From Parafrigoribacterium_A sp035571875 (GTDB taxonomy: Bacteria; Actinomycetota; Actinomycetes; Actinomycetales; Microbacteriaceae): DNA of 21,295 nt. Location: contig DATNBR010000015.1 of assembly GCA_035571875.1 (NCBI GenBank), positions 1-21,295 on the forward strand. Reading direction: 5' to 3'. Both the position numbers and the translations under genes were made by a program. Position 1 is the first letter of the stretch, and every line of letters starts with the position of its first letter. Below are positions 8,456 through 15,928 of this stretch, one piece after another. The notes beneath the pieces are model-generated. The model was not told the DNA's origin. It saw only the letters and a list, made by a program, of their open reading frames with translations, and searched no databases.

Positions 8456-9258
8456 TTTTTGTCCCGCCTTCCCAGGTAGATCTCGCGCACTGTCTCATCG
8501 CTTCGCACTTCCTCCGGCGTCCCCGTGATGACGTGCCTGCCGTTCTCCATGCACATCACACGGTCGGTGAGCCCGAGCGCGAGCGACATGTCATGTTCGA
8601 TCAGCAGGATTGGAAGAGTGCGCGGGAGGTTCTCGATGAGTTGCTTGAGCACGCTGCGTTCGCCCGGTGAGAGGCCTGCGGCTGGCTCGTCGAGCAGCAG
8701 AATGGTGGGCTCGCCCACGAGGGCCATGGCGATCTCGAGCTGACGCTGCTCGCCGTGCGAGAGGTCGGTGACGACGTCTGAAGCACGATCATCGAGACCA
8801 ACACTCGCGAGGGCATCCATCGCGCGATCGGTCGCGTCATCCCTCGTGCGCTGTGGCCACCAGAAGACGCGCGCGCTGCTCTCGCCACCTCGGGCCGCGA
8901 CCCGCACGTTGTCGAGAACGCTCATGTCGCGGAAGAGATTGGAGATCTGGAATGTGCGCCCGACGCCCATGCGTGCTCGTCGAGCCGCGCCGACCCTGGT
9001 GACATCCCTGCCGAACAACTCGATCGAGCCAGACGTGGGCAGGACGTCTCCCGCGATCATCTTGAAGAGCGTCGTCTTGCCTGCACCGTTCGGCCCGATG
9101 ACCCCGATTCGCTCGCCAGCGTTGAGACTGAGCGAGATCGTGTCCACCGCCTGGATGCCGCCGTACCGCTTGCCGACGCCGTCGATTGTGAGCACGGGGG
9201 CTCCGGCCCCGGACCCGTGGGGGTCCGGAGCCGTCGCCGTTGCCGTGATGTTCGTCAT
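8452..9258 (-). CDS. livG: LivG-type ABC transporter ATPase
   Basis: A 268-residue ATPase partner of LivF. Walker A GPNGAGKT is at 55-62, followed by the LivG-type GRTFQISNLF, the signature LSHGEQ, Walker B ILLLDEP and the H-loop LIEHDMSL. The start chosen is ATG 9258, which overlaps the binding-protein stop by one base (TGATG). The reading frame stays open further upstream, but that part is antisense-like and overlaps the binding-protein gene. A 20-residue low-complexity leader (TATATAPDPHGSGAGAP) precedes the core domain, and its DNA forms a strong hairpin at 9199-9232. Confidence 0.93.
   Translation of the reverse strand: MTNITATATAPDPHGSGAGAPVLTIDGVGKRYGGIQAVDTISLSLNAGERIGVIGPNGAGKTTLFKMIAGDVLPTSGSIELFGRDVTRVGAARRARMGVGRTFQISNLFRDMSVLDNVRVAARGGESSARVFWWPQRTRDDATDRAMDALASVGLDDRASDVVTDLSHGEQRQLEIAMALVGEPTILLLDEPAAGLSPGERSVLKQLIENLPRTLPILLIEHDMSLALGLTDRVMCMENGRHVITGTPEEVRSDETVREIYLGRRDKK
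9199..9232 (-). other. Strong mRNA hairpin at the binding protein/ATPase junction
   Basis: An 8-bp outer stem GGCTCCGG/CCGGAGCC (9199-9206 and 9225-9232) encloses an inner ACCC/GGGT pairing. An alternative 7-bp CGGACCC/GGGTCCG fold is also possible. It lies within livG codons 9-20, just after the binding-protein stop. Stem-loops after binding-protein genes often protect the upstream mRNA and lower ATPase expression. Confidence 0.5.
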
Positions 9259-10562
9259 CAGCCTTGGAACGCGTTGGTGTACGGCTTGCTCTTGTCTTGC
9301 TCGATCATCGCCTTCTCGTCCTTGCCGAGGTACTGCGAGACGCTGTCGTACTCGGCGAGCACGTCGTTGTAGAGCTTGCCATCGGCGTGACGCTTCACCT
9401 CGCGCACGTAGACCGGGGCGACCATGTTGTTGCCCTTCTCCCACGAGACCTTGCCGAAGATGCTGTCGTCGAACTTGAACTTCGTGATGCTCGACACGAG
9501 GTCGGCGCCGACAACGAGGCCCTGCTTCTTGAGCACCTGCGAGACGAGGTCTGCAGTCATGTACCCGCCAGCGATGTAAGCACCGGGAATGGTGCCTGTC
9601 GCTTCGGTGTACTTCTTGACGAAGGCCTGCGTGGCCTTGTGCTCAGCGCCCTCGGCCCAGTAGCTCACGGACTTGACTCCGAGGATCTTGTCGCCATTGC
9701 CCGCCTTGTCGAGCGAGACCAGGGTTCCCTGGTCGAGCGCGCAGCAGTTGAGCAGGAGCTTGTCCATGTTGCCGCCCGCGCCCGAGTAGGCGTTGAGGAA
9801 GGCTGGGCCAGGGGCCCCGCCCGCGGTGGCGACGTAGATCATGTCGGCATCCAGCGCCTGCAACTGAGACACATAGGAGGAGAAGTCCGTCGTACCGTTC
9901 GGTGCCCAGAGCTGCTTGACGATCTTGCCGCCCTTCGCCTCGAAGCCCTGCTTGAAGCCCGCGCAGGATTCCCAGCCGAAGGAGTAGTCGGAACAGAGGG
10001 TGACGGCCGTCTTGGCCTTACCCTTCGTCGCGGCCCACTCACCACCCGGGTAGTTGGCCTGCGTGCCGCCCATCGAGCTGGTACGCACCGTGAGGTCGTT
10101 CGCGCCGCTCAGCGTGAGGTTGTTCGACGCTGCGACCGGCTCGAGGTTCGGAATGCCCTGGCTGAAGGTGTACGCGGCAACGGCGGATGCGGTGTTCGCG
10201 ATGAGCGGGCCGACAACCACGTCGACGCCGTCCTGCTCGACGAGCTGCTTCGCCTTCGCCAGCGACTGGTTGACGTCACCCGCGTCGTCTTCATACGTGG
10301 TCTCTACGGTGATGTCGCCAGCCTTGTTCTTGGCCTGGTCCCAAAAGAACTTCCAGCCGTCTTCCATCTGCTGGCCGGCGATGGCGAACACGCCGCTCGT
10401 CGGAGAGATGAAGCCGACCTTGAGCGTGCCCGACTTCGCGGTCGACTCACTCTTGGGCGCGGCTCCGGGAGGAGCACACGCGGCGAGGGTGAGTGCAGTG
10501 GCGACGGCTAGTCCGGCAACCGCGAAGGCGCGGGTGCGAACTGACATCTTCCTTGACATCAT
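9258..10562 (-). CDS. ABC transporter substrate-binding lipoprotein (LivJ-like, Peripla_BP_6)
   Basis: A 434-residue extracytoplasmic binding protein. The signal peptide has a basic start (MMSRKMSVRTR), a hydrophobic core and the lipobox LAAC with Cys29. The mature protein shows the type I fold: LKVGFISPTSGVFAIAGQQMEDG, VDVVVGPLIANTASAV, and a hinge around DLTVRTS. The start at 10562 is preferred because AAGGA lies six bases upstream; ATG 10577, overlapping the livM stop, would add five residues. The gene sits between the permeases and the ATPases rather than first in the operon. It defines the transporter's specificity, which cannot be deduced; the family binds amino acids, amides, urea and aromatic acids. 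Confidence 0.92.
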   Translation of the reverse strand: MMSRKMSVRTRAFAVAGLAVATALTLAACAPPGAAPKSESTAKSGTLKVGFISPTSGVFAIAGQQMEDGWKFFWDQAKNKAGDITVETTYEDDAGDVNQSLAKAKQLVEQDGVDVVVGPLIANTASAVAAYTFSQGIPNLEPVAASNNLTLSGANDLTVRTSSMGGTQANYPGGEWAATKGKAKTAVTLCSDYSFGWESCAGFKQGFEAKGGKIVKQLWAPNGTTDFSSYVSQLQALDADMIYVATAGGAPGPAFLNAYSGAGGNMDKLLLNCCALDQGTLVSLDKAGNGDKILGVKSVSYWAEGAEHKATQAFVKKYTEATGTIPGAYIAGGYMTADLVSQVLKKQGLVVGADLVSSITKFKFDDSIFGKVSWEKGNNMVAPVYVREVKRHADGKLYNDVLAEYDSVSQYLGKDEKAMIEQDKSKPYTNAFQG

Positions 10563-10576
10563 GCTGTTTCCTTTCA

Positions 10577-11668
10577 TCAGGTGTGACTGACATTCGACGC
10601 GGATGCGCCGGCCTCTGGTACGTCCTCGCCCGCGGCGCGCTGGGCGCGCCGCTTGCGGATCCGATTGGTGAGCTTCCCAATGCTCCCGACGACGCCTTCC
10701 CTGGCCAGCAGGATGACGACGATGAAGACGATGCCGAGCAGGGTCTGCCACCGGTCCACATAGCTGGAGACGGTGAACTTGACCAGGATGACGATGGTCG
10801 CGCCCACGAGCGGGCCGAGCAGCGTGCCGACGCCACCGAGGATGACCATCACGATCAGAAGGATCGACGTCTCGACGTTCACGCTTTCCGGGCTCACCGA
10901 CTGCGTGTTCCACGCCCCGAGCACCCCGGAGATGCCGGCGACGAATCCAGAGATCATGAATGCGGCGACCTTGTAGCCCGCCACCGAGTATCCGAGACTG
11001 CGCATCCGGCTTTCGTTGTCACGCACTCCACGGAGGCTTGCACCGAAGGGCGAGCGAGCGACAACCCAGAGCACCAGCGTCGTGACGATGAGGAGCGCGA
11101 GCACGAGGTAATAGAAGATCCACCAGTTCTCCCGTGCATTGATCCACTCGGGCCGCTGAAGCAGCAGCCCGTTGTCGCCGCCGGTGACGCTCGACATGCG
11201 GAACGCGAGCCCGTAGATGAGCATGCCGATGGCGAGGGTCACCATGAGGAAGTAGATGCCAGACGTGCGCATCGTGAGCAGGCCGTAGATCAGCGATACA
11301 GCGAGGGTGAGCGCGATGGCGAGGATGATCGACAGCCCCGTGTCCCACCCCTGATGAAAGGCCCAGGCCATGCCATAGCTCGCCGTTCCGGCGATGGCAC
11401 CATGACCGAGCGATGCGAGCCCCGCTTCTCCGACGAGGAAGCTGACGCTGGCGGCAGCCATGGCGGCTATGAGGATCGTCGTGGTCTGGCCGATCTGGAA
11501 CTTGGTCACCCCGAGGTAGGGCAGCGCCACGAGAAAGACCGCGACGGCAGCAACGATCAGGTACTGGACGAGATGCGTGCCGCGCCCTCCCCCGCGCCCG
11601 GAGATGGTGGGGATGAGGCCAGTGGCCGAACGAACGACGGGAGTGGCGCGGGTCAGCGGGTTGCTCAT
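10577..11668 (-). CDS. livM: LivM-type ABC transporter permease
   Basis: A 363-residue integral membrane permease with about ten hydrophobic segments. The LivM family segments QTTTILIAAMAAASVSFLVGEAGLASLGHGA and TSGIYFLMVTLAIGML are clear, as is the cytoplasmic coupling loop SPFGASLRGVRDNESRMRSLGY. A basic, disordered tail ends the protein. The ATG at 11668 overlaps the livH stop (ATGA), with GGAAG upstream. The reading frame continues upstream of this ATG, but that would overlap livH heavily. Confidence 0.94.
   Translation of the reverse strand: MSNPLTRATPVVRSATGLIPTISGRGGGRGTHLVQYLIVAAVAVFLVALPYLGVTKFQIGQTTTILIAAMAAASVSFLVGEAGLASLGHGAIAGTASYGMAWAFHQGWDTGLSIILAIALTLAVSLIYGLLTMRTSGIYFLMVTLAIGMLIYGLAFRMSSVTGGDNGLLLQRPEWINARENWWIFYYLVLALLIVTTLVLWVVARSPFGASLRGVRDNESRMRSLGYSVAGYKVAAFMISGFVAGISGVLGAWNTQSVSPESVNVETSILLIVMVILGGVGTLLGPLVGATIVILVKFTVSSYVDRWQTLLGIVFIVVILLAREGVVGSIGKLTNRIRKRRAQRAAGEDVPEAGASASNVSHT
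10632..10652 (-). other. GC hairpin near the livM 3' end
   Basis: Perfect 9-bp arms GCGGCGCGC/GCGCGCCGC with a 3-base loop, in the Arg/Ala-rich tail of livM, about 70 bases before the binding-protein start. It may be a by-product of the codons used for RRAQRAAG, or an mRNA processing or stability element. Confidence 0.35.
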
Positions 11669-12531
11669 GATTTCTTCCCGAAGAGTCCAGTGGGCTTGAT
11701 GACGAGGACGAGTGCCATCGGCAGGAAGATCGTGAAGTACGACAGCTCGGGGATCCACACCTTCGCGAAGACATCGATGAGGCCGATGAGCACCGCTCCT
11801 ACCGCGGCTCCCGACACGCTGCCGAGACCGCCGACGATGATGACCACGAGGGCCTTCAGTAGCACCTCGTTGCCGCCGGAGGGCAGGATGCTCGTGATTC
11901 CCGAATCCAGGACGCCGCCGATAGCCGCGAGCGATGCGCCGACGATGAACATGCCCGTGAAGACCCAGCGGATGTTGATACCCATCGCCGAGATCGTCTC
12001 GCGGTCGTCGACCCCGGCCCTGACGATGGCACCGATGCGGGTCTTGTTCTGCACGATCGCGAGCGCGATGCCGATCACGAGCGCGATCACCATGACGAGC
12101 ACCTTGTACCAGGGGAACGATGCCGATCCGATGGCGAAGCCGCCGGCGGGCATCGCCCTGCTCGACAGGTTCTCCGGGTTGCCGCCGAAGATCCAGAGGC
12201 AGATGTCTCCGACGACGAAGGCGATGCCGAGGGTGAGCAGCACCTCGGGCAACTCTTGGCCACGCACGGCCCGCAGCAGGCCCAACTCCGTGATCAACGC
12301 GATGACGGCGACAACGACCACCGCCGAAACGAGCGCGAGGAAGAGGTTGCCCGTGAGCGCGGAGATGGCGATGCCGACATAGGCGCCGATGATGTAGAAG
12401 GCGCCATGGGCCATGTTCACGATGCGCATGAGGCCGAAGACGAGAGTCAAGCCACTCGCGAGCAGGAAGAACACAGCGGCTTCACTGAGACCGTTCAGTG
12501 CCTGCTGGGCGATGAACACGGGATCTAACAC
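11665..12531 (-). CDS. livH: LivH-type ABC transporter permease
   Basis: A 288-residue permease, the first gene of the transporter operon. It has about eight membrane segments and the LivH signatures FFLLASGLTLVFGLMRIVNMAHGAFYIIGAY and GVDDRETISAMGINIRWVF (coupling loop). The start is GTG 12531. GGAAGG lies 13 bases upstream, a weak site, but the start matches the usual length of the family. A LacI-type operator and a promoter lie at 12592-12668. Confidence 0.93.
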   Translation of the reverse strand: MLDPVFIAQQALNGLSEAAVFFLLASGLTLVFGLMRIVNMAHGAFYIIGAYVGIAISALTGNLFLALVSAVVVVAVIALITELGLLRAVRGQELPEVLLTLGIAFVVGDICLWIFGGNPENLSSRAMPAGGFAIGSASFPWYKVLVMVIALVIGIALAIVQNKTRIGAIVRAGVDDRETISAMGINIRWVFTGMFIVGASLAAIGGVLDSGITSILPSGGNEVLLKALVVIIVGGLGSVSGAAVGAVLIGLIDVFAKVWIPELSYFTIFLPMALVLVIKPTGLFGKKS

Positions 12532-12591
12532 GTGGGTTTCAGAGCCTTCCGCGACGTTGTGGATGAGCTGGGGCTGTGCGAATTACAGCCT

Positions 12592-12605
12592 TGCAATCGA
12601 TTGTA
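12592..12605 (-). promoter_or_regulatory. LacI-family operator, site 2 (ABC transporter operon)
   Basis: TACAATCGATTGCA on the coding strand, identical to the 5517-5530 site. It lies 60 bases upstream of the livH start and about 34 bases downstream of the best -10, so repression would block elongation or open-complex escape rather than cover the -35. Confidence 0.78.
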
Positions 12606-12639
12606 CAAAAGTCAACCTCTGTGCAGTCTGATTGATCAC

Positions 12640-12668
12640 AATATAGCAACGAGTTCAGTGGTGCTCAA
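12640..12668 (-). promoter_or_regulatory. Promoter of the ABC transporter operon
   Basis: On the minus strand, -35 TTGAGC (12668-12663), a 17-base spacer and -10 TATATT (12645-12640), preceded by TGC as an extended -10. The -35 overlaps the end of the MFS gene. The AT-rich -10 stands out in this GC-rich genome. Confidence 0.6.
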
Positions 12669-13839
12669 CGAGACGGTACCGGGCGCGGCCGATCGCGCCC
12701 GACGCGGCGAACACCAGCGAACCCACGGAGGCGAGCACGAAGAGCGTCGGGAACGCGTTACGGTCCACGGCGGCCTGCCCGAGGGCCGCCCCCAGCGAAC
12801 CGCCGAGCATGAGCGAGATCGAGAAGAAGGTCAGCCCCATCGGACGGGCCGGCGTGGCGGCATCCGTGATCCAGGTCTGCAGGGTCGTGTGTGCGAGCGC
12901 CCAGGCCACGCCGAGCATGGATGCGCCGGCGAGCACGGAGCCCGGTGTGATCCAGGCGGCGAGGATAGCGAAGGCCGCGATAGCGAAGAGACCGCCCGCC
13001 AGCATGAGCACCCACGGTTTCACTCGCGCGACGATGAGCTTCATGCCCTGACTGACGACGATCACCGCGACCCCGAAGCCTGCCGTGACGAGGCCTGAGA
13101 CGAATACTCCCTCCCCGGTCAACTCGAGCGCCTGCGGAAGGAAATTGTAGATTCCAATGAGCAGCGTTCCCTCCAGCACGGTGAAGACGAACAGTCCGAG
13201 CATCCACGGGCTCCTGGCGATCCTCGAGAGCTGTGGGACTATCCGCTCGTCGTTGCTGTGTGCGGGTTCCGGCAGTCGCGAGAGGATGAGCGTGAGCGCC
13301 ACACCGCCAACGGCGTAGACCACGAAGACCGAGCGCCACGACGCCCACTCGGCGAAGGCACCGGCACCGAGAGTGCCGACACCGAGCGCGAGCGCCGTCG
13401 CCGTGGCAAGGTTCGACATCGCGCCGGGGCGTCTCGCCGCGACGAGCGTTTCACCGAGGTACACGAGCACCGCCGAGAACGTTGCAGCCCACGCGCCTCC
13501 CGAGACGACGCGTGCAGCGATGAACAGCGGCAGCGTCGGCGCGAGCGCGCTCGCGACGGCGGCCACGGTGCCGATCGCCGCGGAGATCCACAGTACGTTC
13601 ACACGCCCGAGCTTCATCTGGAGCGGCCCCCACAGCAGTTGCAGCACCGCGTAAGCCAGCGCGTTCCCGGTGATGGCCCAGCCGGCGAGTGCCGTGGCGG
13701 CGTGGAAGTCGGCCGCGATGGTGGGAACCATCGGAAGCACGATGGCCCGGTCGATCGTGGACCAGAACACCGCGAAGGGAAGCACGAGCGTGGGCCGCAG
13801 CCACGTCGTCGCGGACCGCGGGAGCGGCATCCGGCTCAC
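12655..13839 (-). CDS. Major facilitator superfamily transporter
   Basis: A 394-residue membrane protein with about 12 hydrophobic segments. The N-half is ordered WSTIDRAIVLPMVPTIAADF, AGWAITGNALAYAVLQLLWGPL, GRVNVLW (motif A-like loop between TM2 and TM3) and RVVSGGAWAATFSAVLVYLGE. A charged central loop (LPEPAHSNDERIV) separates the halves. The pattern suits the drug:H+ antiporter-like or sugar-efflux DHA1 branch. The start is GTG 13839, overlapping the cupin stop (GTGA); ATG 13830 is an alternative. Cotranscription with the cupin gene suggests import of the substrate or export of a pathway intermediate. Confidence 0.9.
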   Translation of the reverse strand: MSRMPLPRSATTWLRPTLVLPFAVFWSTIDRAIVLPMVPTIAADFHAATALAGWAITGNALAYAVLQLLWGPLQMKLGRVNVLWISAAIGTVAAVASALAPTLPLFIAARVVSGGAWAATFSAVLVYLGETLVAARRPGAMSNLATATALALGVGTLGAGAFAEWASWRSVFVVYAVGGVALTLILSRLPEPAHSNDERIVPQLSRIARSPWMLGLFVFTVLEGTLLIGIYNFLPQALELTGEGVFVSGLVTAGFGVAVIVVSQGMKLIVARVKPWVLMLAGGLFAIAAFAILAAWITPGSVLAGASMLGVAWALAHTTLQTWITDAATPARPMGLTFFSISLMLGGSLGAALGQAAVDRNAFPTLFVLASVGSLVFAASGAIGRARYRLVEHH

Positions 13840-14762
13840 TCGGCGTTGCGCAGCGGTGTCGGGGCTGGAATGTTTTCGCCGGCGAGCTTGTCTTCGAGGT
13901 ACTCCCAGTCCCGCGCGAAACGGTAAGCGTGGCGCGGCGGCATCTGCGGAGCCTGAGTCTCAAGCCAGCGCACCTCCTCGCCGGTGGCCGAGAAGGAGTG
14001 GACGCAGCCCACGCCCGCCCAGGCGAAGTCGCCAGGACCCAGCAGGAACTCCTCGCCGTCGAAGGTCGCGAGCACTTCGCCGTCGGTGACCAGGTACGAC
14101 TCCTCGAGCGGATGATCGTGCGGGCCAGCCTTTCCATCAGCCTCGTATTGCACCATGAACATCGCCGAGAGCGTGGCACCGAGGTCGGAGTCGACCATCA
14201 TCTTCAGCGAGATGCCGCTGTAGACGAGAAGAGCCGTGCGCATGCTCGCCGAGACCGCGAGCAGCTCCTGCGACTGGCGACCGGGCCTCAGCTGCTCCGC
14301 CGTGACGTTGCCGAAGGAGCGTGTTCGCGGGTCGCGAGGATCGACCGTGATCGGCTCGGCATCCGGGAGTTCCGCGACCTGAAAGGTGTCGTCACCGTGA
14401 CGAGCGCGAGCGGGCGGTGTGATGAGGTCGGCGATCTTCGCGGCCGAGGAACCCGATCCCCGCCACCGGTGCGGCACGCCGATCGGCACGACCCCGTAGT
14501 CGCCCGCGACCAGCCGAACCGTCGCCTCCGGTGTCGCGAGCACTGCCTCGCCCTCCAGCAGGTGAAAGCTGTATTCGAAGGAATGCACATGGGTGGCACT
14601 GCGACCGTCCGGTTGGAGGTGCAGAACGCCGAAGTCGGAGTGTGCCGCGCCATCCTCCTCGCCGACGCATCGCCAGCGGCTGATTCCGACTGCGCCGGGG
14701 ATGAGTGGCCCTGGCGCGAGGTACTGCGCCTCGGCCGCACGACGAACGACGAATCGAGACAT
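13836..14762 (-). CDS. Two-domain cupin protein
   Basis: A 308-residue bicupin. Domain 1 (about 35-120) has the metal motif THVHSFEYSFHLLEG and the second motif GVPHRW. Domain 2 (about 190-270) has GPHDHPLEESYLVTDGEV and GVGCVHSF. Both halves keep a His-x-His...Glu pattern, so both may bind metal. The architecture resembles (S)-ureidoglycine aminohydrolase-type bicupins, but the length and flanks differ enough that I do not assign that activity. The start ATG 14762 has AGGAAAGG upstream; a TTG at 14780 would put the operator inside the gene. The LacI-type operator ends 13 bases before this ATG. It is first in a unit with the MFS transporter. Confidence 0.85.
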   Translation of the reverse strand: MSRFVVRRAAEAQYLAPGPLIPGAVGISRWRCVGEEDGAAHSDFGVLHLQPDGRSATHVHSFEYSFHLLEGEAVLATPEATVRLVAGDYGVVPIGVPHRWRGSGSSAAKIADLITPPARARHGDDTFQVAELPDAEPITVDPRDPRTRSFGNVTAEQLRPGRQSQELLAVSASMRTALLVYSGISLKMMVDSDLGATLSAMFMVQYEADGKAGPHDHPLEESYLVTDGEVLATFDGEEFLLGPGDFAWAGVGCVHSFSATGEEVRWLETQAPQMPPRHAYRFARDWEYLEDKLAGENIPAPTPLRNAE

Positions 14763-14775
14763 GGGCACCCTTTCC

Positions 14776-14789
14776 TGCAAACGATTGCC
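14776..14789 (-). promoter_or_regulatory. LacI-family operator, site 3 (cupin/MFS unit)
   Basis: GGCAATCGTTTGCA on the coding strand, matching the other two sites at 11 of 14 positions and keeping CAATCG and TTGCA. It lies between the lacI stop and the cupin ATG, immediately upstream of the ribosome binding site. Confidence 0.65.
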
Positions 14790-14800
14790 CCATGCTAGTC

Positions 14801-14814
14801 GAACTGTTCAGTTC
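14801..14814. promoter_or_regulatory. Second palindrome in the cupin promoter region
   Basis: GAACTG-TT-CAGTTC, a perfect 6-bp inverted repeat with a 2-base centre, 11 bases upstream of operator site 3. It could bind another regulator. It does not match the LacI site and is too short for a stable hairpin. TGTACAAAA next to it (14818-14826) recurs at 12602-12610 beside operator 2. Confidence 0.35.
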
Positions 14815-14851
14815 TCCTGTACAAAAATTTCTGGGGCCGATCGAGCAGGGG

Positions 14852-15883
14852 TCAGGATGGCGCGGGGCCGGTCGAGCCGCGCACGATGAGCGAGACGGGC
14901 AGCTGCACGGTCACGGGCTCCTGGCTTCTGGAGTCGATCGCCTCGAGCAGCATGCGCGCGGCCTCGGTTCCCATCTCGAGCATCGGCACGTGCACGGTCG
15001 TGAGCGGGGGATTCGAGTCCTGCGCGAACTCGATGTCGTTGAAGCCGACGACCGACATGTCAGCGGGGCAGCTCAGGCCATGCGCGCGCAGGCTGCGGAG
15101 CACGCCGAGCGCCACGAGGTCGTTGCCCGCGATGATCGCGGTCGGGCGCGCCCCGCGCTCGGTGAGCACGCGATCCATCGACTGATAGCCGGCGTCCACC
15201 GAGAGCGCGCTCGCCTCGACGACGGTTCCCACCACGCCCTTCGTCGAGCGGCAGGCGCCCAGGAACGCATCGGCACGGGTTCCACTCGTGGAGAAGTTGG
15301 CGGGGCCCGCGATGTGCATGATGCGGCGGTGACCGAGGTCGGCGAGATGAGCCACGGCGGCGGCGATGCCCGTGGCGTCGTTGCCCGTGACGAGCGGGTA
15401 TGGGATGCCGCCCGCATCCCGGTTGAGCATGACCGCGAACACGCCGGCCTGGTGCGCATCCGCGAGCGTGGAGTTCTGCAGCGAACCGGAGGCCACGACG
15501 AGACCGTCGATGCGGCGGCCGAGCAGTGAGTCGAGCGCGGCGAGCTCGATCGCATCGGAATCGTCGGTGTTGGCAAGCAACGCCGTGTAACCGCGCGGCT
15601 GGAGGTAGTTCTCGATGCCTCGGATGATCGGCGGAAAGAACGGGTTGGTGAGGTCGGGAATGATGACCCCGATCGTCATCGAACTGCTCGTGCGAAGTCC
15701 CCGCGCCATCGCGTTCGGGACGTAGCCGAGCTCCTGCGCGACCTCCGCGATGCGGGCGGCCGTCTTCTCGTTCACCTGGTGGCGGGTGCGCGCGTTGAGC
15801 GCTCGCGAGACCGTGGCCTTGTGCACGCCCACCCGGTCGGCGACGTCGTCGATCGTGACGCGGTGTTGAGGATCGATGACCAC
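14852..15883 (-). CDS. LacI-family transcriptional regulator
   Basis: A 343-residue repressor. The N-terminal HTH VTIDDVADRVGVHKATVSRALN is followed by the hinge helix NAMARGLRTSSS, whose Leu is the residue known to insert at a central CpG. The periplasmic-binding-like core follows with TIGVIIPDLTNPFFPPIIRGIE, IDGLVVASG, RRIMHIAGP, ATAIIAGNDLVALGVLRSL-type and DMSVVGFNDIEFAQDSNPPLTTV segments. The start is GTG 15883 with AAGGAG six bases upstream. It is the only regulator in the 12-kb minus-strand block, and three matching operators lie upstream of the block's units. The effector is probably the transported compound or a product. No operator was seen before lacI itself. Confidence 0.94.
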   Translation of the reverse strand: MVIDPQHRVTIDDVADRVGVHKATVSRALNARTRHQVNEKTAARIAEVAQELGYVPNAMARGLRTSSSMTIGVIIPDLTNPFFPPIIRGIENYLQPRGYTALLANTDDSDAIELAALDSLLGRRIDGLVVASGSLQNSTLADAHQAGVFAVMLNRDAGGIPYPLVTGNDATGIAAAVAHLADLGHRRIMHIAGPANFSTSGTRADAFLGACRSTKGVVGTVVEASALSVDAGYQSMDRVLTERGARPTAIIAGNDLVALGVLRSLRAHGLSCPADMSVVGFNDIEFAQDSNPPLTTVHVPMLEMGTEAARMLLEAIDSRSQEPVTVQLPVSLIVRGSTGPAPS

Positions 15884-15928
15884 GAAGACTCCTTCTCGCT
15901 ATTCGACCGGTGGCGCTAAGACTACGAG

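Noticed and set aside
9259..9444. Upstream extension of the livG frame
   Set aside because: It lies inside the end of the binding-protein gene. ATG 9258 with the TGATG overlap is the natural coupled start.
10563..10913. Upstream extension of the binding-protein frame
   Set aside because: It overlaps livM in another frame and would put about 117 non-family residues before a perfect signal peptide and lipobox.
10493..12382. A very long open frame on the plus strand (629 codons), and similar ones at 3228-5003 and 6204-7760
   Set aside because: They lie antisense to well-identified permease, M24 and amidohydrolase genes. Their translations are Arg/His/Asp-rich with no recognisable domains. High GC at third codon positions leaves such frames open by chance.
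13836..14762. Assignment of the bicupin as (S)-ureidoglycine aminohydrolase
   Set aside because: Only the two-cupin architecture agrees. No allantoin or ureide genes are in the window, and the length is greater than usual.
14763..14780. TTG start at 14780 for the cupin gene
   Set aside because: It would place part of the operator in the coding region and ignores the AGGAAAGG ribosome site in front of ATG 14762.
14852..15928. Autoregulatory LacI operator upstream of lacI
   Set aside because: The 45-base gap before the GTG start contains no match to the CAATCGwTTGCA core.
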